The position numbers were made by a program, and so were the translations under genes. Under the pieces are notes generated by a model, which worked only from the letters and a program-made list of their open reading frames with translations, did no database searches and was not told where the DNA came from. A stretch of DNA of 64,000 nt from Algoriphagus hitonicola (GTDB lineage: Bacteria > Bacteroidota > Bacteroidia > Cytophagales > Cyclobacteriaceae): assembly GCF_900113375.1 (NCBI RefSeq), contig NZ_FOPC01000002.1, positions 124,001 through 188,000 of the forward strand, read 5' to 3'. Positions 45,159 through 54,167 of this stretch are shown in pieces. Each line of letters begins with the position of its first letter. Within the stretch, counting starts at the first letter, position 1.

Positions 45159-47591
45159 ATGAAAACGACCAACTATCTATTTTTGACCTTATTGGTTTTC
45201 TTTTTGGGTTTGAGCAGTCTTGCCGCAAAGGAAGTCAGTAAAATCACCGGAACAGTTACCGACCAAAATGGTGCTCCTGTTCCTTATGCCAATGTAGCAC
45301 TCATCGAAGCCGAAGGAAATGGACTAATCGATGGAGCTGTTTCTGATGAAGAGGGAGTTTTCCTCATCGAGTCAGTCAAATCCGCCAAAGTTCAATTGGT
45401 GGTATCCTCGATCGGATTCAAATCATTCAGTTCGGAAGCTTTTGAACTAAACCCCGGAATGGAAAAAGATTTTGGAGCCATCAAAATCGAGGATGAAATG
45501 ACCGGATTGGAAGAAGTGACCGTCCAGTCCACCCGTCCCGAAATCACCATCGAGCCTGACAAAACCGTCATCAATGTCGAAGGCACCGTCATGGCCGAAG
45601 GATCCAATGCCCTCGATGTGATTGGAAGATCTCCCGGTGTATTTATCGATCAGGAGGGTACCATCAATCTCAATGGAAGAAGTGGCGTAGTCGTCATGAT
45701 CAATGACCGACCCACTTACATGTCGGCGACTGATTTAGCTGCATTTCTCCGATCCATGCCCGCTGATAATATCAAAAGCATCGAAGTGATCAACAATCCC
45801 TCTGCCCGATTTGATGCGGAAGGTGCGGCCGGAGTCATCAATATTCAATTGAAGAAAAATACCGTGGATGGGTTTTTTGGAAATGTCCAACTCGGAGGAC
45901 AATACAATGGTCTTTGGTCCCCAAATACCGGAGTGGCCATCAATGTCAAGAAAGGAAAATGGACCTCAAACGCCAATTTGAATTACAACGAATATGCCCA
46001 CTTCAATGATTTGGACATCAATCGGAATTTCACTTTGGAAAACGGAATCTCCAATTTCAATCAACATTCCCGCATCACTTCCCGGCCAAAAACCCTTTTC
46101 TTCAGCGGCTCAACCAACTATGAACTCAACGAAAAGCACAACCTAGGCTTAAATGTCCAAGCATCTACCTCGGATGACTCCAATAATTCAAGTTCTCTTA
46201 CCGAAATTACCAACCCGGGCGAAGCAGATTTGAATTTCATGGAAAGCATCAACGAGGCCAATGGTGATCGGGAGCGGTTTTTTGCTAACTTTCATTATGA
46301 TGGAAAGCTCGATACGCTCGGCACCAAAATCAGCTCGGATGTAGATTTCACGCGGATGAATGCCTCCAGCGAATCCCTTTTGACCAATTCATTTTGGACT
46401 GGACAAAATCAAAATGCCGGATTTGAAAACCAAATCTTGAACCTGAATGAGATGTATTATAACATCTTCACGGCAAAAGTGGACTTTGTCAAGCCTTTGA
46501 AAAATGGAAGTACGGTAGAAACGGGTTTAAAAGGTTCTTGGGTCAAATCCGATAATGACTTGGACCTTCAGCGCGCCGAGGAAGATGCACCCTTTGAGCC
46601 TGACCCGAATAGCAACCGATTTATTTACAATGAAAATGTCTTGGCGGCTTATGCGACATACAAAGGGAAATTTTCTGAAAAGGTATCCTTCCAGGCTGGT
46701 TTGAGAGGAGAATACTCAGACATCCGTGGCAATTCGGTGACTTTGGAAGAAGTGAATACACAGGAGTATTTTAACCTTTTCCCCAGCGCATTTATTCAGC
46801 ACAAAGTCAGTGACAATTACCAGATTGTATACAATGCCAATCGAAGAATTACCCGGCCTAATTACCGCTTGCTCAATCCATTCATCTACTACATCGATGC
46901 CTTAACTTCGGAGCAGGGAAATCCAGGCTTGAAGCCGCAGTACTCCAATAACTTTGAAATGAACCACGTGGTCAAAGGAGCTTATCAGTTCAACATCGGC
47001 TACAGCGAAACGGTGGATGCTTTCATGCAGGTATTTATGCAGGATCAGGAGGCCAGAACCACGACCACTTTCACGGATAATTTTGACAAGACGAAAAACA
47101 TCAATTTCAGAGCTATCGTGCCGGTTGACATTACCAAATGGTGGGGAACATCAAACATGGTCCAAGTAAATCACAATCGATTCAAATCCCAGATTGGGGA
47201 TGACCTTTTGGACAATGCACAGACTTCCTTTATGATGAGAACCCAGCACAATCTCAATTTGCCGGCTGGATTCAAATTGGAACTGGTCGGAATGTACCTC
47301 GGCCCTCAGATCTGGGGTCAGGGCAGCATCGAAGGCTTTGGATGGGTTGAAGCTGGGGTCACCAAGTCCGTGATGAAAGACAAGCTTTCTATTTCTGTAA
47401 ACGGTACTGATCTCTTCCGCACGCAGGTAATTTATGCAGATGTGGATTTTGCCAATATTGACACCAATTTCCGTCAATACCGAAGCAATCAAGGCGTCCG
47501 ATTTACCTTGAGATGGAGATTTGCTCAGGGCGAAAGCTTCCGCGTAAAATCCAACTCCGGCAGTACCGAAGAACGAAATCGACTCGATTAA
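45159..47591 (+). CDS. Outer-membrane beta-barrel receptor with CarboxypepD_reg and plug domains
   Basis: An 810-residue outer-membrane protein. The signal peptide ends SSLAAK (about residue 23). A CarboxypepD_reg beta-sandwich follows at about residues 27-110 (KITGTVTDQNGAPVPYANVA), then a TonB-plug-like domain at about 125-240 (IGRSPGVFIDQEGTINLNGR, then IKSIEVINNPSARFDAEGAA). The long barrel carries the RITRPNYRLLNPF motif and ends FTLRWRF, the features of the OMP_b-brl_3 family rather than a SusC. No SusD partner is near. The frame opens earlier at 45075, but the ATG at 45159 gives the correct signal peptide. The neighbouring class-C hydrolase gene lies past a terminator. Confidence 0.85.
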   Translation: MKTTNYLFLTLLVFFLGLSSLAAKEVSKITGTVTDQNGAPVPYANVALIEAEGNGLIDGAVSDEEGVFLIESVKSAKVQLVVSSIGFKSFSSEAFELNPGMEKDFGAIKIEDEMTGLEEVTVQSTRPEITIEPDKTVINVEGTVMAEGSNALDVIGRSPGVFIDQEGTINLNGRSGVVVMINDRPTYMSATDLAAFLRSMPADNIKSIEVINNPSARFDAEGAAGVINIQLKKNTVDGFFGNVQLGGQYNGLWSPNTGVAINVKKGKWTSNANLNYNEYAHFNDLDINRNFTLENGISNFNQHSRITSRPKTLFFSGSTNYELNEKHNLGLNVQASTSDDSNNSSSLTEITNPGEADLNFMESINEANGDRERFFANFHYDGKLDTLGTKISSDVDFTRMNASSESLLTNSFWTGQNQNAGFENQILNLNEMYYNIFTAKVDFVKPLKNGSTVETGLKGSWVKSDNDLDLQRAEEDAPFEPDPNSNRFIYNENVLAAYATYKGKFSEKVSFQAGLRGEYSDIRGNSVTLEEVNTQEYFNLFPSAFIQHKVSDNYQIVYNANRRITRPNYRLLNPFIYYIDALTSEQGNPGLKPQYSNNFEMNHVVKGAYQFNIGYSETVDAFMQVFMQDQEARTTTTFTDNFDKTKNINFRAIVPVDITKWWGTSNMVQVNHNRFKSQIGDDLLDNAQTSFMMRTQHNLNLPAGFKLELVGMYLGPQIWGQGSIEGFGWVEAGVTKSVMKDKLSISVNGTDLFRTQVIYADVDFANIDTNFRQYRSNQGVRFTLRWRFAQGESFRVKSNSGSTEERNRLD

Positions 47592-47601
47592 TTTTCACTT
47601 G

Positions 47602-47639
47602 ATTCCCCTTTGCTTATCTTGGTAAAGGGGAATTTTTTT
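47602..47639 (+). terminator. Rho-independent terminator after the outer-membrane barrel gene
   Basis: A 10-bp perfect stem pairs ATTCCCCTTT (47602-47611) with AAAGGGGAAT (47624-47633), followed by a T run. Confidence 0.85.
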
Positions 47640-47652
47640 ATCCAAAACAACT

Positions 47653-48978
47653 ATGAAAAAACTAAGCACGCTTTTCGCATTTGCACTGCTGCTGTTAATC
47701 GGCCAAATGGCCTTTGCGCAGCAATCCGACTTTTCTAAAACCAGCCAATTATTGGACTCTTTGGAAAAGCACAAAAAATTTATGGGCACAGTTCTTTTGG
47801 CCGAAAGTGGTCAAATCAAATTTGCCAAAGCAATAGGATATGCGGATACCGAAAATGATATTAAGAATGTCATCGAAACTCGCTATCGGATCGGCTCCAT
47901 ATCCAAAATGTTTACTTCGGTTCTGATCTTTCAAGGCATTGAAGACAAAAAATTAAGTTTGGAAACGCCGCTTTCCGAATTTTTCCCAACCATCCCCAAT
48001 GCAGATCAAATTACCATTGACCAACTCCTCAAGCACCGCAGCGGCATTCATAGCTTTACCGGCAATGAGGACTATCTGAGCTATCATACCGAATCAAAAT
48101 CCCGGGATGAAATGCTTCAATTGATCGAGGATGGCGGAAGTGATTTTGAGCCGGATTCCAAGGCAGAATACAGCAATTCCAATTATGTACTTTTGTCTTA
48201 CATTTTGGAAGACATCCATGGAAAATCCTTTGCGGAAATTTTAGAAAAAGAAATCATCAAGCCCCTGGAATTGAAGAATACAGGGGTTTTCGATGCGATC
48301 GATTCCCAGCAAAAAGAAGCCAGATCATACACGTATAACGGAGACTGGGTAGTAGAAAAGGAAACTAACCCCACGATTCCTATGGGAGCGGGAGCGATTC
48401 AGTCCACTGCGGAAGATTTGATGCTTTTTGCAGAAGGACTTTTTGGAGGGAAATTGATTTCAGAGCAGAGTCTCGCGCAAATGATGGAAATCCAAGAAGG
48501 CTACGGACGCGGGATGTTTAGCTTTCCTTACTATGACAAAAAGTCTTTTGGACATACGGGAGGAATTGACGGATTCCGCTCCATGCTGGGCTATTTTCCC
48601 GAAGAAAAGGTCGCCATTGTTACCCTTTCCAATGGGCTCAATTGGAATAATAACGACCTCCTTTTGGCAGTGTTAAATGGAAATTTTGGAAAAGAGGTCG
48701 AAATCCCTTCTTTCCAAACCTATGAGGTAAGTACCGAAGCACTCGACCAATACCTCGGCGAATACGTTTCGGAGCAGATTCCGATCTCTTTTACCTTTGT
48801 CAAAGAAGGCAGTACCTTAATCGCCAAACCCAGTGGCCAGCCAGACACCAAGCTGGAAGCTACCGCCGAACATCAGTTTGAGTTCACCTCGGTGGGAGCG
48901 GTTTTCATCTTTGATCCTTCAACAGGGAAAATGACCTTTAAGCAAGGAGGCGGCACATTCGAATACGAAAGAAAATAA
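47653..48978 (+). CDS. Class-C beta-lactamase-like serine hydrolase with C-terminal domain
   Basis: A 441-residue exported serine hydrolase with a signal peptide of residues 1-22 (MAFAQ). Active-site motifs are S82-I-S-K85 in RIGSISKMF, Y173-S-N175 in AEYSNSNYV, and H301-T-G-G in SFGHTGGIDG. Residues about 355-441 form an extra beta domain (LDQYLGEYVSEQIPISFTFV, ...FIFDPSTGKMTF), which resembles the DUF3471-type tail seen on many such hydrolases. It starts only 13 bp after the terminator of the preceding receptor gene, so a promoter must lie within it or readthrough occurs. It is convergent with the propeller lipoprotein gene. Confidence 0.87.
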   Translation: MKKLSTLFAFALLLLIGQMAFAQQSDFSKTSQLLDSLEKHKKFMGTVLLAESGQIKFAKAIGYADTENDIKNVIETRYRIGSISKMFTSVLIFQGIEDKKLSLETPLSEFFPTIPNADQITIDQLLKHRSGIHSFTGNEDYLSYHTESKSRDEMLQLIEDGGSDFEPDSKAEYSNSNYVLLSYILEDIHGKSFAEILEKEIIKPLELKNTGVFDAIDSQQKEARSYTYNGDWVVEKETNPTIPMGAGAIQSTAEDLMLFAEGLFGGKLISEQSLAQMMEIQEGYGRGMFSFPYYDKKSFGHTGGIDGFRSMLGYFPEEKVAIVTLSNGLNWNNNDLLLAVLNGNFGKEVEIPSFQTYEVSTEALDQYLGEYVSEQIPISFTFVKEGSTLIAKPSGQPDTKLEATAEHQFEFTSVGAVFIFDPSTGKMTFKQGGGTFEYERK

Positions 48979-48992
48979 ATTGAAAGCCGGGG

Positions 48993-50165
48993 TTATTCCT
49001 GGCTTTCTTTGATTTCCACTCGGTACAGTTGGAAAAAATCTTCCTCCACTTCAGGATTAGGCAAGGCATTGAACCATAAAGCCCCATCCCTGCTGACAAA
49101 AGTATTTCCTAATTTTTCGGGAAATTCAAAATCTGCCACCTTCTCTCCATCCAGATTCATGATCTGAATTCGGCTTTTGTATTTTCCTGCAATTCGTTCA
49201 TTAAAATCCCTAAATGACTGCTGGGAATTGACTGATTGGTACTCTTCTCGATCCAAATCATCGTATCCCGTCGTGTAGCTGATTATCAATAAATCTCCAG
49301 CTCGCACCATCTTTGAAATGATGCCATAACTCGGATCAAAAGAAATCGCATTTGGGTCCGCCTTTTGGGGGTCTTCTCCTTCATTGACTTGAAAATCGGT
49401 CAGATCAAGCGTAACTCTCTTGATTTTTTGATATGGAGCGGCAAGTTCGTAAATCGTCAAAACTGGCTCCCCGCCATTAATCACATATAGCTGATCATCG
49501 ATCACCTCAAAGGTGGCCGATAGCGTACCCGGCTCATGCGATTGCCCATTTTGGAAAAGACTCGCTGAGTCTAAAAGAAGAAACTGCTCCATACTTCCCG
49601 TTTTCGGATCAATCCAGACAAGCTGCTCAAACTCATCGTAAAATTCCGGCTGTGTTTTATTGTATTCCCCTCTCGCAACCAATCCAGTCATCAGCAGTTT
49701 ATCTTCTACTGGGTAAATTTCCCTCTGTGCGTCAATTCGCCCAGCAAAACTCTTGATTTCTTCGTCGGGCGTTTTGGCACTTTGGAAAAGATTCCCCTCA
49801 AAATCATATTCAAACACCCCAAACATGGACACCACCTGGACTCGATCTCCCTCCAAAAGTCGTCCCGCACCCATCGGAAAAGTGCCAAAACCATCCGGAG
49901 AATCTTGCTCCTTAACAAATTCTCCCAACCTATTTCCTTCAAAATCAGTCACCACAAATGCACGCTTCTGAATATCAAAAAACAAGACCCGCTGAAGATC
50001 AGGCTGTACATCCATAAAGGACAAATTACCGATATAATCTACCCGAAGGGAATCCACAATCTCCAATTGTAAATTTTTAGCTTTGGAGAGTTGGCTGGCT
50101 TTCTCATTTTGGCAGGCTACTAACGAGGCGAAAAAGAGCAGGAACAAAAAGAAATTCGATTTCAT
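48993..50165 (-). CDS. DUF4221/BF3164-like beta-propeller lipoprotein
   Basis: A 390-residue lipoprotein with the signal ending ASLVAC (Cys18). The beta-rich mature part holds repeated strands such as LFFDIQKRAFVVTDFEGNRL, GVFEYDFEGNLFQS and QIMNLDGEKVADFEFPEKLG, which read as propeller blades. The best match is the DUF4221/6-bladed propeller lipoprotein group, like those at 30204 and 31716. The upstream in-frame ATG at 50183 adds six residues before the signal, and the ATG at 50165 is preferred. It stands alone, convergent with the serine hydrolase and divergent from the TatD gene (49 bp between starts). Confidence 0.75.
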   Translation of the reverse strand: MKSNFFLFLLFFASLVACQNEKASQLSKAKNLQLEIVDSLRVDYIGNLSFMDVQPDLQRVLFFDIQKRAFVVTDFEGNRLGEFVKEQDSPDGFGTFPMGAGRLLEGDRVQVVSMFGVFEYDFEGNLFQSAKTPDEEIKSFAGRIDAQREIYPVEDKLLMTGLVARGEYNKTQPEFYDEFEQLVWIDPKTGSMEQFLLLDSASLFQNGQSHEPGTLSATFEVIDDQLYVINGGEPVLTIYELAAPYQKIKRVTLDLTDFQVNEGEDPQKADPNAISFDPSYGIISKMVRAGDLLIISYTTGYDDLDREEYQSVNSQQSFRDFNERIAGKYKSRIQIMNLDGEKVADFEFPEKLGNTFVSRDGALWFNALPNPEVEEDFFQLYRVEIKESQE

Positions 50166-50214
50166 AATTTTGAAAGTTTCCACCTAATCTATTTGATAAA
50201 TTATTAATTCACAA

Positions 50215-50865
50215 ATGAGCCTTATCGATGTTCATACGCATCAGCTTTCTACTTCCCAAAATATTCTCAATCGGGAAGGTTTTGACGGAGATGAGACGTC
50301 TATCGGGTACTTTTCGATTGGATTGCATCCTTGGTTTTTGGGCGAAAATTGGCGGGAAAAATGGGAAAAGCTGGAAAAGCTAGCTGAAAATCCCAATTGT
50401 CTGGCTATTGGTGAGGCGGGTTTTGACCGAATTAAAGGTCCTGATTTAGTGATCCAAAAATCCGCTTTCGAATTTCAATGTCAAGTCGCTAATTCGCTTA
50501 AAATCCCGCTGATCCTTCACTGTGTCAAAGGGCATGATTTACTGTTGGAATATTTGAAAAAAACGAAAAACCCTCCACCAATCATTTGGCATGGCTGGAA
50601 TCTGAAATCGCACCTAGCGGAGGAATTGCTCGACTTTCCGGTTTCTTTTTCCTTTGGAAGACATCTACTCCTTCCTGAGTCCAATGCGGTGAAATGGTTG
50701 ATGCGATGCCCCGAAGAGCGGATTTTTTTGGAAACCGATAATTCTAATCTAGACATCGCTGAAATTTATAAATCGGCTTCCTTAATTTTGCGGCTTCCTG
50801 TGGAGCAGCTCACGCAACTCACCAAGGAAAACTGGAACAGAATATCAAGTAGAAAAATACCATGA
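50215..50865 (+). CDS. TatD-family hydrolase
   Basis: A 216-residue metal-dependent hydrolase, shorter than usual TatD (about 255). Metal-binding His7 and His9 lie in SLIDVHTHQ. The conserved GEAGFDRIKG (Glu), PLILHCVKGHD (His), WHGWN and LETDNSN (catalytic Asp) blocks are all present in order. Family members are 3'-5' deoxyribonucleases or related phosphodiesterases. It overlaps the tcdA start by 4 bp, so the two are translationally coupled. It is a second TatD-like protein distinct from the ebo member at 926 and is the more canonical of the two. Confidence 0.85.
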   Translation: MSLIDVHTHQLSTSQNILNREGFDGDETSIGYFSIGLHPWFLGENWREKWEKLEKLAENPNCLAIGEAGFDRIKGPDLVIQKSAFEFQCQVANSLKIPLILHCVKGHDLLLEYLKKTKNPPPIIWHGWNLKSHLAEELLDFPVSFSFGRHLLLPESNAVKWLMRCPEERIFLETDNSNLDIAEIYKSASLILRLPVEQLTQLTKENWNRISSRKIP

Positions 50866-51587
50866 GTGAATTTGCCTGGCTGAGCCGAACAGAGCTCATC
50901 ACCGGAAGGGCTGGATTGGAAAAACTATCCCAAAAACACGTGTTGATCGTCGGACTTGGAGGTGTGGGTTCATTTGCAGCGGAATTTATCTGTCGATCAG
51001 GAGTCGGCGAAATGACCATCATCGATGGAGATACCGTGGACATCAGCAATGTCAATCGGCAACTGCCCGCCACCCAAAAAAATTTGGGCCAATCCAAAGC
51101 CGAGTGGATGGAGGAGCGCCTTCTGGCGATCAATCCAGCGCTTAAAATCACCACTATTCGGGAGTTTTTGGATCCTGGAGCAATGTCGAAGCTTTTGGAG
51201 GAAAATGAATTTGACTACGTGGTAGATTGCATTGACAGCTTTTCGCCCAAGCTACACCTGATCGAAGGAGCCTACAAAAGAGGTTTACCTTTGGTCAGTT
51301 CCATGGGCGCTGGAGGCAAAGTAGATCCTACCAAAATCCAAGTCGTGGACATCTCAGAAACCTACGAATGCAAGTTGGCAAGAATGCTCCGCAAAAGATT
51401 AAAGAGTCGAAAAATTTATACGGGTTTCAAAGCGGTATTTTCTACAGAGCAAGTAATCAAAGAAAGCTTGATGATGACTGACGGGTCAAATTTCAAGAAA
51501 TCAGCATACGGCACCATGTCTTTTTTGCCAGCGGCATTTGGCTGCTCCTGCGCAGCCACGGTCATTAATGATTTGCTAGCTTCCTGA
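50862..51587 (+). CDS. tcdA: tRNA threonylcarbamoyladenosine dehydratase
   Basis: A 241-residue ThiF/E1-like enzyme. The nucleotide-binding GLGGVGS is at residues 31-37, ATP-contacting DISNVNRQLPA follows, and the Asp of VVDCIDSFSPK is typical of the ThiF/MoeB/TcdA group. The YKRGLPLVSSMGAGGKVDPT segment is specific to TcdA. TcdA converts t6A37 of tRNA to cyclic ct6A, using ATP. It lacks the TcdA C-terminal extension seen in Enterobacteria, as usual for Bacteroidota. It overlaps the TatD gene by 4 bp and the convergent MaoC gene by 12 bp. Confidence 0.9.
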   Translation: MSEFAWLSRTELITGRAGLEKLSQKHVLIVGLGGVGSFAAEFICRSGVGEMTIIDGDTVDISNVNRQLPATQKNLGQSKAEWMEERLLAINPALKITTIREFLDPGAMSKLLEENEFDYVVDCIDSFSPKLHLIEGAYKRGLPLVSSMGAGGKVDPTKIQVVDISETYECKLARMLRKRLKSRKIYTGFKAVFSTEQVIKESLMMTDGSNFKKSAYGTMSFLPAAFGCSCAATVINDLLAS

Positions 51588-52058
51588 TTCGGCAGGCAAG
51601 AAATGGTAAAGAAAAATCAGTACCCCGGTAAATGCTGCCTTTCGCTGATCTTTGATTTCCAGTTTGACTTCCACTTCCGCTTTGACCGTGCCTCGGAGAT
51701 TGGCAACATTTTTAAGTTTTGCCACCAATCTGACCTCACTTTCGACAGTCACTGCCTGTGCAAAACGGAAAGACTCAATACCATAATTAATCATCATTTT
51801 GAGGTTTTCCACCTTGACGATCTGCTCCCAGAGATAGGGCACAATACTTAAAGTCAAGTAACCGTGAGCAATGGTATTTCCAAAGGCACCTTCGTTTTTA
51901 GCCCGCTCTGGATCAGTATGGATCCACTGATGATCATGGGTGGCATCGGCAAAAAGATTAATCTGATCTTGGGTGATTTTAAAATAATCGGAAGTGCCTA
52001 ATTCTAGTCCGTTGTACTTTTCAAAATCCTCGAAGCTGCGGATGATTACCTGACTCAT
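51576..52058 (-). CDS. MaoC-family (R)-hydratase
   Basis: A 160-residue hot-dog-fold enzyme. The hydratase motif is DATHDHQWIHTDPERAKN with catalytic Asp and His, then GTIAHGYLTLSIVPYL. Members hydrate trans-2-enoyl-CoA to (R)-3-hydroxyacyl-CoA. The upstream TTG that opens the frame at 52061 is passed over for the ATG at 52058 (MSQVIIRSF). It overlaps tcdA by 12 bp in convergent orientation. No polyhydroxyalkanoate genes are close, so its pathway is likely fatty-acid metabolism. Confidence 0.88.
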   Translation of the reverse strand: MSQVIIRSFEDFEKYNGLELGTSDYFKITQDQINLFADATHDHQWIHTDPERAKNEGAFGNTIAHGYLTLSIVPYLWEQIVKVENLKMMINYGIESFRFAQAVTVESEVRLVAKLKNVANLRGTVKAEVEVKLEIKDQRKAAFTGVLIFLYHFLPAESGS

Positions 52059-52242
52059 CAAAAATTAAATTTGTTGTGGAGACGAATAAGGGAATTTTAG
52101 CCAATAAATACAAGCTTCTTTTTTTGAAATAGCAGTATCGTGAGGAGCAATAAAAAGTTCGAGACTGGCTAATTCCCTTTTTCCGAAATCCTACTGATGC
52201 TAATTTAAAAATTCGATACTTTCGCATCTTAAAGACCAATCC

Positions 52243-53046
52243 ATGTCCAACTACATCCACGGCTACCTCTCCGATGAACAGGAACGATTACTGAATCAAG
52301 CGGGAACATTGGCTTCGCTGATTTATCCGTGGATCGATTTTTCCACATCCAAAAAGCTCCTCGAAATTGGATCCGGGGTCGGTGCCCAGAGTAAACTTTT
52401 GCTGGAGCTCTATCCGGAGATTGAACTGACCTGTGTGGAAATCGAGGCCAGCCAACTCGAAAAAGCGCAAGTCAATTTAGCTTCGTATTCGGATCGGAAA
52501 ATAGACTTTGTTCAGCAGGATGCTCAGCAGCTCAAGCTGGAGAAGACATTTGACTCAATTTTCATTTGCTGGGTCTTGGAGCATTTATCTGAGCCACTCG
52601 ATGTTTTGGGTCGGGCTTTTGCCCATTTGGATCCAGGAGGAATTATTTATTTGACCGAGGTTTTCAATTCCAGTTTTCATATTTTCCCCAAGTTAGGGGG
52701 CTTGACCGATTATTATTCTGCATTTAATGCATATCAACTACAAAACGGTGGAAACCCAGATATCGGACTGCAGCTAGGTAATCTCCTCGACCAATCTGGA
52801 TTTATAGAAATAAAGCTAAATCACGGAGGCTTTCATCTCGATCAGTCGCAACCCGAATCCTTGGCCGCCATGTGTGACTATTGGAAGTCACTGATGAAAA
52901 GTGCCGCTGAAGGCATGAGAAGTTGTGGCCTGATTTCTGAAAGGGAAGTGATACAAATGGAAAAAGACCTCGACCAACTCAAAACCGAGAAGAATGCGGT
53001 ATTTTTTTACCAATTTGTACAGGCAAAAGCAACCCGCCCTTTATGA
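52243..53046 (+). CDS. Class I SAM-dependent methyltransferase
   Basis: A 267-residue Rossmann-type methyltransferase. Motif I is LLEIGSGVGAQSKLL, the acidic end of strand 2 is TCVEIEASQ, and motif post-I/IV appears in DFVQQDAQQLKLE and SIFICWVLEHLSEPLDVLG. It has a C-terminal substrate-facing region after about residue 165 that matches no specific subfamily. The methyl acceptor is unknown. It overlaps mtgA by 4 bp, so it is translationally coupled with that cell-wall gene, but that does not define a substrate. Confidence 0.85.
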   Translation: MSNYIHGYLSDEQERLLNQAGTLASLIYPWIDFSTSKKLLEIGSGVGAQSKLLLELYPEIELTCVEIEASQLEKAQVNLASYSDRKIDFVQQDAQQLKLEKTFDSIFICWVLEHLSEPLDVLGRAFAHLDPGGIIYLTEVFNSSFHIFPKLGGLTDYYSAFNAYQLQNGGNPDIGLQLGNLLDQSGFIEIKLNHGGFHLDQSQPESLAAMCDYWKSLMKSAAEGMRSCGLISEREVIQMEKDLDQLKTEKNAVFFYQFVQAKATRPL

Positions 53047-53738
53047 CACTTTTCCGACAAATAGGAAAATTCTTCCTGAAGTTAACCCTTTGGTTTTTCA
53101 TCGTTTCGATAGGTTTGGTGATCATATACCGCTTTGTACCTGTGCCCATTACTCCGCTGATGGTGATCAGACTGGTGGAGCAGGGTTTTGATGAGGAAAA
53201 GTCCATGAAATTGAAAAAAGACTGGGTCCCGATAGAAAAAATCTCCAAAAACGTACCCCAGGCTGTGTATGCTGCCGAGGATCAGAAGTTTTTGGAGCAT
53301 AGTGGATTTGATCTTGAGGCCATGAAGAAGGCCTGGGAAGGCAATAAGCAAGGTAAAAATATCAAAGGAGCGAGCACCATTACACAGCAAACCGTCAAGA
53401 ACGTTTTTCTTTGGCCCAATCGCAGCTATATCCGAAAAGGACTAGAGGCTTATTTTACCCTATTGGTGGAGCTGATCTGGAGCAAAGAACGAATCATGGA
53501 GGTCTATCTCAATGTCATCGAAATGGGGGAGGGAATTTATGGAATCGAAGCCGCTGCTCAGCATTATTATCAAAAACCTGCCATCAACCTTAACCGCCAT
53601 GAATCGGCGATGATCGCAGCGGTTTTGCCCAATCCAAGACGCTGGAATCCCAAGCGTCCCACCCCCTATATCATTGGAAGACAAGCCTGGATTCTCCGGC
53701 AAATGAACAACCTCAACCCTATCGGATTTGGTATTTAA
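53043..53738 (+). CDS. mtgA: Monofunctional biosynthetic peptidoglycan transglycosylase
   Basis: A 231-residue membrane-anchored GT51 enzyme. One N-terminal helix (residues about 12-35) is followed by the catalytic motifs: AAEDQKFLEHSGFD (catalytic Glu), KGASTITQQTVKNVFLW, RKGLEAYFTLLVE, SKERIMEVYLNVIEMGEG and GIEAAAQHYY. It lacks a transpeptidase domain, so it is a MtgA that polymerises lipid II glycan strands. It is the last plus-strand gene before the DnaA-box region. Confidence 0.93.
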   Translation: MTLFRQIGKFFLKLTLWFFIVSIGLVIIYRFVPVPITPLMVIRLVEQGFDEEKSMKLKKDWVPIEKISKNVPQAVYAAEDQKFLEHSGFDLEAMKKAWEGNKQGKNIKGASTITQQTVKNVFLWPNRSYIRKGLEAYFTLLVELIWSKERIMEVYLNVIEMGEGIYGIEAAAQHYYQKPAINLNRHESAMIAAVLPNPRRWNPKRPTPYIIGRQAWILRQMNNLNPIGFGI

Positions 53739-54167
53739 AATTTGACTTTTCTAAGACCATTTGCACTTTTCAGAAAAAAGTAGGTGGAATTTGAAACAAT
53801 TTTCAAAAACGGGAATAAACATCCCTTGGCCAAGTTCCAAAACTCAAAATTTTATTCGCTTTTAATAGAAATTTGGACCCAAAATCCAATATTATCAAAA
53901 GATTAACCTCGCATAACTTTGGGATAAAAATCGCCTTTTTCTCAACGGATTTGAGGAATAAAAAAAACAAGAAATTTTTATCCACATTTTCAATAATTTA
54001 TCCACACTTTTCAACATGTAGGATTTATATTATTGATTTTCAGTAATTTAAATGATTGAAAAAAGGTCTAATTTTGTGGATAATAATCCATAACTCAATT
54101 TTTTTTCGAAAAATCAGATTTGAAAAGGTGGATAATTCCAAATTCCAAATTTTATTCTAAAACCTGA
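53739..54167. other. AT-rich DnaA-box cluster: candidate replication origin
   Basis: A 429-bp non-coding gap between convergent genes. It contains perfect DnaA boxes TTATCCACA at 53978-53986 and 53998-54006 (20 bp apart), the inverted TGTGGATAA at 54075-54083, and GGTGGATAA (one mismatch) at 54127-54135. Long A/T runs surround them (for example around 53940-53980 and 54095-54120). No RNA gene or terminator stands out. Alternatives are a DnaA-titration site or chance, which three exact 9-mers within 106 bp make unlikely. Confidence 0.65.

Noticed and set aside
45159-47591. SusC-type nutrient receptor
   Set aside because: There is no SusD partner gene and the C-terminal barrel matches OMP_b-brl_3 features instead.
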